Source: Chromobacterium haemolyticum (GTDB lineage: Bacteria > Pseudomonadota > Gammaproteobacteria > Burkholderiales > Chromobacteriaceae). From it: DNA of 35,935 nucleotides. The DNA lies in assembly GCF_002081825.1 (NCBI RefSeq), contig NZ_MUKU01000049.1, forward strand, positions 1 to 35,935. The letters are read 5' to 3'. Position 1 is the stretch's first letter. Each line of letters opens with the position of its first letter. The position numbers and the translations under genes were made by a program. The notes below the pieces were generated by a model. That model was not told the DNA's origin and did no database searches. It was given only the letters and a program-made list of their open reading frames with translations. Below are positions 26,994 through 33,590 of this stretch, piece by piece.

Positions 26994-29417
26994 TTATTCT
27001 GCGAGAGGCGTGCACGTCATGTCGCGGCCGCCTTGGCTCAGCTCGTAATCGGCCGGCAGCGGGTCCACGCGGCAGCGCGTCTTGCCCCAGGAAATTTCCA
27101 ACTTGGGCGTCGGGCTCAAGCCGGTGACGAAGGTCAGGCCGCCGTCGCCCACCATGCCGACGTCGCGCTTGCCGGCCACATCGCTCACGGTGGCGCCCAA
27201 AGGCGGCATTTTGCCATCCGGCAGCCGCACCGTCAGCAAAGCCTTGCGTCCCACTTTGACCGGGAACTCGGTACGGCCCACCGCGCCTTCGGTCAGCACC
27301 ACGCGGCGTACCGCGGAGCTGGCTTCCACCGAGTCCGGCATATTGTCGTCGTCCAGACGCACATCCTGGCTGTAGTACGGCGCCACGCTGCTCAGCATGG
27401 CGTAGCCGTTGCGGTCGGTTTGCGCCGACACCCCGTATACCGGCACGCCGGCCACGCCGTCGGTATCCACCAGCATGCGGGTTTCGCCGCCGTAGCTGTT
27501 GCCCATGGTCAGACCACCGGCGTGCAATACCAGCGAGCTGCCCATCCCGGCGGACACGCTGCTGTAACCGCCCTGCTGCTTGCTGGCCGAAACGTCGGCC
27601 TGCACCACGCGGCCGGTGTAATGATAGTCGCCGGACACCAGCGGCTTGCCGGAGCGGGTATCCGCGCTCATCGCCACGTTGTAGCTGTGGTTGGGGTTGC
27701 TGCTGTCCGAGTAACGGACGGTGTGGCTAGTATTGCCGGCGCTGCCCTGAACGTCGTAGCCGATGCGGCGGTTGTTTTCCAGCGGCATGCTCAAGCCCAG
27801 ATAAACGCGGTTGCTGCTGCCGGTCCGATCGCGCAGGTTCTGCACCGACAGGTTGAGGCTGACGTTGCGCAAGGAGCCGATATTGATGTCGCGGCTTAGC
27901 GATAAATCCACCCGCTGAGTGGCGGTGGCATTCCAATAAGTGGACTTTTCCGCCGACAGAAACACATTGGTCTGGCCGAAGGTCTTGCTGGCGGTCATAC
28001 CCACCCGCTGTTTGTCGCTGATATAGGTCTGGCCGTCCAGATCGCTGAGGAATTGACCGAAGGATCGGAAATTACGGTCCGAAAAGCGATAGCCGAACAG
28101 GCGGATGTCCGCGTTCAGGCTTTCAAACTTCTTGGCGTAGTTGAAACGGTAAGAACGGCCGGCCATGTTCACGCCACCGCGCATTTGAGCGTTGGCCTGG
28201 GTCACATCGGCGGACAAAGCGCCCCAGCCGCCGAGATCCTTGGCGAAGCCCATCGCCAGAGAGCGGTAGTCCGTGGAGGCGATGAAGCCGCTGTACAGCG
28301 ACAAGGTCTGAGTCAGGCCGTAGGACGCCTCGGCGCTGGCCACACTAGGGTGGGACGTGCTGCCGTTCTGATCGGCCTGGCCGATGGCGGCCTTGTAGCG
28401 CCACATGCCGTTGCGCGTCAGGAAGGGCACCGAAGCGGTGTTGACGGTAAAGGTCTGCTGGCTGCCGTCGGCCTCTTCCACCGTCACATCCAACTGCCCT
28501 TGGGTGCTGCTGCTCAGATCGCGAATGGAAAACGGGCCCGGCGGCACATTAGTGGTGTAGAGTACCCGCCCTTGGTTGCGGATGGTCACCTTGGCATTGG
28601 TCTTGGCCACGCCGTTGACCTGCGGCGCATAGCCGCGCAGGCTTTGCGGAATCATGCGGTCGTCGCTGTTCAGCGTGGCGCCGCGCATGGAAAAGGCGTC
28701 GAAAATCTCGGAGGTCTTGAACACTTCGCCCAAAGTCAGGCGCGCCTGCATGCCTCTCAGATCGCGGTAGACCTGGGTATTGTTCCAGCTCAGACGGCTG
28801 CGGTTAGTCACACTGTCGTCGTATTGATAATTGGAGCGCAAGCGCCAGGGACCGGCGTTAGCCCCGGCCACGCCATAGCTGGTGGTCTTGCTGCTGCTGG
28901 CGCCAAGACCGTTGTCGGTGCGCTGATAGAACACCCGGTAATCCAGCATCGCGGCCGGCACGCCGTCGTTCCAGGTTTCCGGCGGCGCGTAGTCTTCATC
29001 GCGATAAGCCAGTTCCGCCTGCGGCACCGAGATGTCCAGGCGCGCGTTGCTCTTGCTGTAACGCACTTTGGCGGCGCTGACCGCGGACAAATCAACACAC
29101 TGCTCGTTCTGCGGCCAGACAATGCCGGAGCGCAGGCCAAGCTGGCGGATCAAATCCGGCGGCAGACACGGGCGCACCGTCTGATCGGCGCCTTCCGGGC
29201 GGAAATCCAGCTCCAACTGCTGTAAAAAGCGCTGGTTCAAATACACATCGGCAATATAGCGGCCCGGCACGATATAGCCGGCCTGCTCGAACTGCTCCAG
29301 GCTCACGCTGCTGCTCGGGTCCAGTTGCAAAAAGGCGTCGTTGAACTCCACCGCATGCGCAATGCAAGGGCCGAGCGTCAGCGCCATTGCCACAATGTGA
29401 ATGCGATGCTTGTTCAT
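26994..29417 (-). CDS. fimD: Fimbrial outer-membrane usher
   Basis: This 807-residue outer-membrane protein has a signal peptide (about 1-23), the periplasmic N-terminal domain beginning VEFNDAFLQLDPSSSVSLEQF, a 24-strand barrel region with an internal plug (GPFSIRDL segment typical of the family) and C-terminal domains ending with paired cysteines (TRCRV ... DMTC). It binds chaperone-pilin complexes, polymerises them and exports the fibre. Length is normal for FimD/PapC ushers. The ribosome binding site (GCAGG) is weak, and the gene is separated from the major pilin by a structured 314-nt gap, which would lower its expression relative to the pilin. Confidence 0.96.
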   Translation of the reverse strand: MNKHRIHIVAMALTLGPCIAHAVEFNDAFLQLDPSSSVSLEQFEQAGYIVPGRYIADVYLNQRFLQQLELDFRPEGADQTVRPCLPPDLIRQLGLRSGIVWPQNEQCVDLSAVSAAKVRYSKSNARLDISVPQAELAYRDEDYAPPETWNDGVPAAMLDYRVFYQRTDNGLGASSSKTTSYGVAGANAGPWRLRSNYQYDDSVTNRSRLSWNNTQVYRDLRGMQARLTLGEVFKTSEIFDAFSMRGATLNSDDRMIPQSLRGYAPQVNGVAKTNAKVTIRNQGRVLYTTNVPPGPFSIRDLSSSTQGQLDVTVEEADGSQQTFTVNTASVPFLTRNGMWRYKAAIGQADQNGSTSHPSVASAEASYGLTQTLSLYSGFIASTDYRSLAMGFAKDLGGWGALSADVTQANAQMRGGVNMAGRSYRFNYAKKFESLNADIRLFGYRFSDRNFRSFGQFLSDLDGQTYISDKQRVGMTASKTFGQTNVFLSAEKSTYWNATATQRVDLSLSRDINIGSLRNVSLNLSVQNLRDRTGSSNRVYLGLSMPLENNRRIGYDVQGSAGNTSHTVRYSDSSNPNHSYNVAMSADTRSGKPLVSGDYHYTGRVVQADVSASKQQGGYSSVSAGMGSSLVLHAGGLTMGNSYGGETRMLVDTDGVAGVPVYGVSAQTDRNGYAMLSSVAPYYSQDVRLDDDNMPDSVEASSAVRRVVLTEGAVGRTEFPVKVGRKALLTVRLPDGKMPPLGATVSDVAGKRDVGMVGDGGLTFVTGLSPTPKLEISWGKTRCRVDPLPADYELSQGGRDMTCTPLAE

Positions 29418-29731
29418 GCCTGCTGATATCCCGATTTAAGTGCATGCGCCGCCTGGCGGCAGCTTTGCCAAAAACACGCCGTCGCGCCAAATCGCGCCGG
29501 CCTTGATTCTGTCCCGCCAGGCAATGACGAAGCCGCGCCGATTTTCAGGCGCAGGAATATGCCTTGGGGGAATGCTTGCAGATGACTATCCTCATGCCCT
29601 GGTTTGCAGACTACTCATTGCTGACAGCGGACAAACCAGGCCTGATCATCGCCTAAGCGAACAGACCGTCAGGGCACAAGGAAACAGGGGCCGGAACTTT
29701 GCTTCGTTCCGTTTTTGAATCGAACTGCGGA
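29418..29731 (-). other. Structured 314-nt gap between major pilin and usher genes
   Basis: No credible coding frame is present. On the coding strand it holds a 6-bp stem (CGGAAC/GTTCCG, 29692-29711) just after the pilin stop and a 9-bp inverted repeat CCTGGTTTG/CAAACCAGG (29598-29606 with 29632-29640). A competing pairing of TGCCCTG (29595-29601) with CAGGGCA (29670-29676) would exclude the 9-bp stem. A GC-rich stem near the usher start (GCCGCC/GGCGGC) is also possible. Such intercistronic structure commonly separates abundant pilin mRNA from the usher message by partial termination or processing; that role is inferred. The 29692-29711 stem has its T run on the plus strand, not the operon strand. 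Confidence 0.45.
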
Positions 29732-30256
29732 TTACTTGTACTGCAGATCGAATACGGCGAAGGCATCGGCTTGACCCGGGGTCACGGCTACCGCGTCGCC
29801 GGTTTTGCCGTCGGCTTCGTATGCGGCGCTGAAGTTCAGAGTGTTGTTGCCATCAACCAGGTTCAGGGCGGTGCCGTACTGGTTCAGCTTGATCTGGTCG
29901 CCGTTGTTGGTGTTCACCAGACGAACGCCCACGCCCTTGGCGCCGCCGCTCTTCAGAGCCATCAGTTCGTTGTTGGTGCCAGCGGTGCCGGAGAACATCA
30001 CAGCCACGGTCTTCAGCGTGGTGGTGGTGCAGTCGGTCAGAGTCATTTGGAACGGGGTCGGAGCCGAACGGTCGCCCACTTTCTTGAACACGTGGGTCGG
30101 CACTTTGCCCAGACCAACTTCCAGGTTCACGCTCTTGGAATCCAGGCCGCAAGCTGCGGTAACGATTTCGCCCTTAACATCCAGGGTGCCGGCGGCGGCG
30201 AAAATGGAGGAAGCGGCAACAGCCATCAGGGAACCAGCAAATACAAATTTTTTCAT
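29732..30256 (-). CDS. fimA: Major fimbrial subunit, FimA family
   Basis: ATG at 30256 with GGAG 6 nt upstream gives 174 residues: signal peptide (about 1-21, cleaved near FAAA), then a type-1 pilin domain with the donor strand GTLDVKGEIVTAACGLD, two cysteines (TAACG and TLTDCT) and the C-terminal FAVFDLQYK strand. Being first in the usher-chaperone-adhesin operon, with its own AT-rich upstream region, it is taken as the main shaft subunit. It closely resembles the minor pilin at the other end of the operon. High Thr, Ala and Gly content is typical. Confidence 0.92.
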   Translation of the reverse strand: MKKFVFAGSLMAVAASSIFAAAGTLDVKGEIVTAACGLDSKSVNLEVGLGKVPTHVFKKVGDRSAPTPFQMTLTDCTTTTLKTVAVMFSGTAGTNNELMALKSGGAKGVGVRLVNTNNGDQIKLNQYGTALNLVDGNNTLNFSAAYEADGKTGDAVAVTPGQADAFAVFDLQYK

Positions 30257-30550
30257 TCTTGACTCCAACTAAAGGTAATCATTCTCAAACCGCACAGCAG
30301 CCTCGCTTGCCGCGTCGCGGACCATCCGCCAGTGCTGACCTGCAGTACTGGAACGCAGACGCATAGTAGCAAGCCGACTAATTGCGTAGGTTTTTTTGTT
30401 TCATATTAAATTTTTTCTTTAAAATGCACGCAAAAACACGCCTCGCCGACTTTAAACGATTTGATGAATCAATATTGAATATTTGTTTTATTTCAGGGGT
30501 TTGTTAAGAATTGAGCGATATTTGCAATAAAACAACACTTCAAATAAAGA
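30257..30550 (-). promoter_or_regulatory. AT-rich upstream region of the fimbrial operon
   Basis: This 294-nt gap without a gene is far more AT-rich than the surroundings, especially 30385-30545, with long T and A runs of the kind bound by H-NS-type silencers. A possible -35 TTGCGT (30433-30428) with AT-rich -10-like sequence near 30403-30409 is present, but spacing is long (18-19 nt). Nearer the pilin start, CCAGTGCTG and CAGTACTGG (30329-30351) form a 9-bp imperfect hairpin in the likely leader. I see no invertible-switch repeats. Confidence 0.4.
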
Positions 30551-30583
30551 AAACCCACACAACTTATGTTGTGTGGGTTTTTT
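30551..30583. terminator. Strong bidirectional terminator after the short pilin-like gene
   Basis: AAACCCACACAAC and GTTGTGTGGGTTT form a 13-bp perfect stem with loop TTAT, with a T6 run on the plus side and TTTTCTTT on the minus side. On the minus strand it lies 30 nt after the stop of the 30614-30964 gene and separates it transcriptionally from the fimbrial operon. Confidence 0.9.
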
Positions 30584-30613
30584 GCTGATTTATTGAGCAG
30601 ATTTGAACTGCGA

Positions 30614-30964
30614 TCAGAAGTAATTGACCACCAGATTCACCGCGCCAGCCCGGGCGGTGGCGCTCTTCAGCAGATCGCGGCTGCTGAACTGGTTCTCGCC
30701 TTTGCGCACGTTCAGGCTGGCGATCTTGCCTTGCTGGGCGGCGGCTTCGCTATCCAGCGTCAGCTTGGCCGGGCTGGCGCATTGATTGAGTTCGAGAGCG
30801 GGCTTGGCGCGGGCCGCGTCGGTGCTGGCCACTTCGTGAGTCTGGGCGCTGCAGCCGCCTTCAACGATGGCGCCGTAGAAATGAACTTGGCCGCCTTGGG
30901 CCATTGCTGCGGTAGAAAGAGCGGAAAGCAGGGCTGCCAGTCCAAGTGCGTGCAGACGTTTCAT
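30614..30964 (-). CDS. Short secreted pilin-like protein
   Basis: ATG at 30964 with AAGGAAGG upstream gives 116 residues: a signal peptide (about 1-22, cleavage after AMA) and only about 94 mature residues. The start of the mature part, VHFYGAIVEGGCSAQ, resembles the first strand and first cysteine of FimA-type pilins. A second cysteine (NQCASP) and a terminal NLVVNYF strand also fit. Ordinary pilins have about 150 mature residues, so the middle strands are missing. It could be a compact minor pilin, an assembly terminator or a pilin-derived secreted protein. It has its own AT-rich promoter region and terminator, apart from the fimbrial operon. Confidence 0.7.
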   Translation of the reverse strand: MKRLHALGLAALLSALSTAAMAQGGQVHFYGAIVEGGCSAQTHEVASTDAARAKPALELNQCASPAKLTLDSEAAAQQGKIASLNVRKGENQFSSRDLLKSATARAGAVNLVVNYF

Positions 30965-31107
30965 TTTCGACCTTCCTTTCCAAATCCCACCATTAGTAAT
31001 CAAACACTTTTAGGTTTTAGCTTTTTTTGTAAGCTTAACCGGTTCAATTTCATTCTAGTACAAGTGACATTTAAATTGGAAGGTCTATTTGATAGTTTTT
31101 ATTACAA

Positions 31108-31113
31108 ATTATA
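31108..31113 (-). promoter_or_regulatory. Candidate -10 box for the short pilin-like gene
   Basis: A perfect TATAAT occurs on the minus strand about 145 nt upstream of the ATG at 30964, inside a very AT-rich stretch (31004-31200). No good -35 hexamer lies at 17 nt, though T-rich sequence (TTTTTG) is near. A second, weaker -10-like TAGAAT lies closer to the gene. Either would give a long leader. Confidence 0.3.
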
Positions 31114-31265
31114 TTGTTTTAGAATTAACAAAAACTTACTAATAAATGCAGGTTTAATTAGGAAACAGTTGAGCATATCAAATGAAGACGTCTGACTATC
31201 GTTATGGCACAAACCAAGCGCGATCGCCGCCAACAGAACAGATGGGAGGAACCAGCCCAAAACTC

Positions 31266-31304
31266 GGCGGCCGCGGGCCCTTGACCCGCCCCGCCCGCGC
31301 CGCC
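31266..31304 (+). other. Very stable GC hairpin upstream of the structured element
   Basis: GGCGGC-C-GCGGGC pairs with GCCCGC-GCCGCC: 12 base pairs with one bulged C and a 14-nt loop. It marks the abrupt change from the AT-rich region (to about 31215) to GC-rich sequence. No T run follows, so it is not an obvious terminator. It may be the first domain of the structured RNA at 31336-31490. Confidence 0.45.
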
Positions 31305-31335
31305 ACAATCGCCTACGTGCCGATCCACATCCGGT

Positions 31336-31490
31336 ACTGGGACTGGAACCCCAAAAAACTTCACTCTCAGCGAACGGGCCGCGTTGCGGCCCTTCTTGTT
31401 CGCCGCCTGAGCACTCCCATACGACGGGCGCAGGCTGCGGGAACGGCTTCGGCCGTGCCGAGTGGAGAGTGATCGGTGTTCCAGTCCAGT
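31336..31490 (+). ncRNA. Candidate structured RNA or leader, unknown class
   Basis: Nested inverted repeats define a multibranched fold. The closing stem is 31336-31349 with 31478-31490 (ACTGG-G-ACTGGAAC with GTTCCAGT-CCAGT, 13 bp, one bulged G). The second stem is TCACTCTC (31361-31368) with GAGAGTGA (31465-31472). Inside it are a hairpin at 31370-31403 (GCGAAC GGGCCGC, loop GTT, GCGGCCC, bulge TTCTT, GTTCGC) and an arm closed by CACTC/GAGTG (31412-31416 with 31460-31464), ending in a C(UUCG)G tetraloop hairpin (31443-31456). The UUCG loop favours the plus strand as the transcribed one. The same closing-stem sequence recurs at 31510-31518, allowing a competing hairpin before the next gene. 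It is not 6S, SRP, tmRNA, RNase P or a riboswitch I recognise. A MITE with inverted ends is the main alternative. Confidence 0.45.
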
Positions 31491-31535
31491 GGTCTTGCGC
31501 CCGCCTCCCGACTGGAACCGAGAAGCGGAGACATC

Positions 31536-31983
31536 ATGCACACGCTCATTAGGAGTATCCCTAATGTCCCAAGCACTTCCCCGCGCCGTCATTACTGGCC
31601 CAAGCTTCACGAAACCCAGGCCACGCAGCTGCCCTTCGTCCGCCACCTGCCGCAACGCGGCCAGCCCCACCATTGGCAAACGCCGCCCGCCGACGACTAC
31701 GTGGACGCCTGCGCCTACGGCCGCGAATGCGCCGCCCATCTGGCCCAGTACCTGAAGTCACAACAAGAACCTGCTCGGCAAGATCGCCTACGACATCGAC
31801 TTCCGCGACCCTCACCATGCCCGCGGCTATTGGGTTGGTTTCTTCAACTACGCGGAGCAATTGATGGTGCTTGGCGCGCTGCGCTGCGACGTCTGCCAGC
31901 ACGTGGACAGCGTGCACGCGATGCAACGCGCGCTAATCGCCAAAACCGAGCTGGAAGGCAAAACGCCCGGCCGCAATAGCTAA
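31536..31983 (+). pseudogene. Conserved-looking gene of unknown function, interrupted by a frameshift
   Basis: The reading frame starts at ATG 31536 (GGAG 5 nt upstream) and gives credible protein to about 31757, ending DDYVDACAYGRECAAHLAQYLK. From 31759 the sensible continuation is one base later: HNKNLLGKIAYDIDFRDPHH and so on, to a stop at 31981-31983. Removing one base near 31758 (the T in AAGTCACAAC) restores a single protein of 148 residues, with hydrophilic character and a CDVC pair near the end. I do not recognise the family. The break could be a sequencing error, a genuine recent mutation or, less likely, recoding, as no slippery run is present. An alternative start with AGGAG lies at 31564 in another frame. 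A strong terminator follows. It is preceded by a structured leader. Confidence 0.6.
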
Positions 31984-31992
31984 GGCGTAAAA

Positions 31993-32023
31993 AAAGCGGC
32001 GCGCCGGATTGGCGCGCCGCTTT
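31993..32023. terminator. Bidirectional terminator between the frameshifted gene and the monooxygenase gene
   Basis: AAAGCGGCGCGCC and GGCGCGCCGCTTT make a 13-bp perfect stem with loop GGATT. On the minus strand it is followed by a run of seven T residues in total, ending the monooxygenase gene. On the plus strand the T run is shorter (TTT) but serves the 31536 gene. Confidence 0.88.
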
Positions 32024-32071
32024 CATGTCCATGGGAAAGCACAAACCTCAGTCCCTAGTTAGGCCTTCAAC

Positions 32072-33337
32072 TCATACCACAGCAGTACTCTCCAACTCCG
32101 GCAAGGCGACCTGGTGATCCTTGCTGTATTGGTAGTCGTGAAACACGTGCTCGGCGCTGAGCAGTTGATAGCTGCCGTCTTCACGCTGGACTGTGGTGTC
32201 TTTGAGACGATAGGTATTCTGGCCGCAGGTCCAGCAATCGAAATTGCGCATCTGCGTGCACAAACAGGTCTTGTCCCACACCTTGATGCGGCGCTCGCCG
32301 GGGTGGGCGGCCACTTCGCGGTTGTAGGCATCGATATAGGAACAGCCGCCCTTGGCGTCCAGCAGGTAGCCGTAAGCTTCGCAATTGGGGCGGATGCCGT
32401 CGCCGATGGCCGGACAGTGCTTGATCATGCGCATCGGATAGCCGGTGGGCGACAGCTGATTGACTTCGATGTCGTCCTCATTGGCCTTGAAGTACTCCTG
32501 CTGCACTTTCTCCGGCAGGCCGCATTCGCGCGCCACGGTGAAGCGGGTGGCCACTTGCACCGCGCCGGCGCCCATTTCCAGGAACTGGGTTGCATCGCTG
32601 CCGGTGAACACGCCGCCAGCGGGAATCAGCGGGATGTCCAGTTGCTCGGCCCGCAGCCAATCACGGATTTCAGCCACAATGACGGCCAGGTCGTATTGCG
32701 CCCAATCCATGCCGAAGCCCAGGTGGCCGCCGGCCAGCGGGCCTTCCACCACCACGTAGTCCGGCAGGCGGTTGCTGCGCGCGCTCTTTTTCAGGAACAA
32801 CTGCAGAGCGCGCAGCGAGGAGACGATGATGCCGAGTTTGGCGTCGCGGAAGCGCGGGTGATCTTCCATCAACGCAAAGGAGCCCAGATGCAGACCCGCA
32901 GCCAGGGTGATGCCGTCGATGCCGGCGTCCAGCGCGGCATGCATGCGCGTGCGCAAGGTTTCCTTGGGCGCGTTCATGGTCAGCTTTTCCATGCAGTTGA
33001 TGAAGACCAGGCCATCGCCGCGTTTGGCTTCCATGGTCTTGCCCACATGCATGCGGGTAGCTTCCGCCAGCAAACCCAAGTCGAACTGCACGACGGATTT
33101 GTCGCTGTTCTCGACATTGAATTTGTACTGCTTGAGCTTGTCTTTGACGTATTTGGTGTTGAAGCGGCGGTCGGTCACCGTGGGCACCATGGCGTCGGAA
33201 ATATGCCCCACGCCGCCCAGCCTGGCCGCCTCCAGCGCCAGCGCCGAGGTGGAGATGTCCACGCCCATACCGCCAATCATGATGGGCACCAGCTCCTGCT
33301 TGCCCAGCCGCAGTCTGAAATCGTCAACGCACTTCAT
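32072..33337 (-). CDS. Nitronate monooxygenase-family flavoprotein with a C-terminal cysteine cluster
   Basis: The 421-residue protein has the TIM-barrel of the 2-nitropropane dioxygenase/NMO family: PIMIGGMGVDIST near the N-terminus, the FMN/catalytic segment EGPLAGGHLGFG containing the family histidine, and IPLIPAGGVFTGSDATQFLEMGAGAVQVATRF for phosphate binding. NMOs oxidise nitronates with FMN; related proteins serve other oxidations or fatty-acid synthesis. Beyond the usual domain is a tail of about 90 residues with cysteines at 358, 360, 368 and 371 (CxC-x7-CxxC), suggesting a metal site. The start is ATG at 33337 (TTG one codon upstream also possible). It is a single-gene unit. Confidence 0.85.
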   Translation of the reverse strand: MKCVDDFRLRLGKQELVPIMIGGMGVDISTSALALEAARLGGVGHISDAMVPTVTDRRFNTKYVKDKLKQYKFNVENSDKSVVQFDLGLLAEATRMHVGKTMEAKRGDGLVFINCMEKLTMNAPKETLRTRMHAALDAGIDGITLAAGLHLGSFALMEDHPRFRDAKLGIIVSSLRALQLFLKKSARSNRLPDYVVVEGPLAGGHLGFGMDWAQYDLAVIVAEIRDWLRAEQLDIPLIPAGGVFTGSDATQFLEMGAGAVQVATRFTVARECGLPEKVQQEYFKANEDDIEVNQLSPTGYPMRMIKHCPAIGDGIRPNCEAYGYLLDAKGGCSYIDAYNREVAAHPGERRIKVWDKTCLCTQMRNFDCWTCGQNTYRLKDTTVQREDGSYQLLSAEHVFHDYQYSKDHQVALPELESTAVV

Positions 33338-33531
33338 CAAATCAGCCTATCTCTCCTGAATGCTGGCCGGCATTATCCCCCGGCCTTATAGGAAAATCCA
33401 TTTTTTTAGAGTTTTTGCTCCGAGGCGTCAACCGAACCGCCCCGTCGGCCCCCAGCCGGTTCAAGCGCCAAGTTCAGCTCACTATGCGCCCGCCATATTT
33501 CAGCCATGCTACGCGCCGGCTCATTGAAAAA

Positions 33532-33547
33532 GCCGGGAGGTCCCGGC
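33532..33547 (-). terminator. Terminator of the M13 peptidase gene
   Basis: GCCGGG and CCCGGC flank a 4-nt loop, and on the minus strand the stem is followed by TTTTT. It lies 44 nt beyond the stop of the peptidase gene, which reads toward it. Confidence 0.8.
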
Positions 33548-33590
33548 CTTTCCTTTCATGCCGACGCCTAGCAGGCCGCAAACGGCGGTT

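Noticed and set aside
30257-30550. Invertible fimbrial switch
   Set aside because: No pair of matching inverted repeats flanking the promoter region and no recombinase gene nearby.
31336-31490. 6S RNA, SRP RNA, tmRNA or RNase P RNA
   Set aside because: The multibranched layout and lack of the conserved cores of those RNAs do not fit. Also no CRISPR array or tRNA was found anywhere in the window.
31745-31770. Programmed ribosomal frameshifting at the phase change
   Set aside because: No slippery heptamer or recoding stop codon is seen at the junction. A single-base indel is the simpler explanation.
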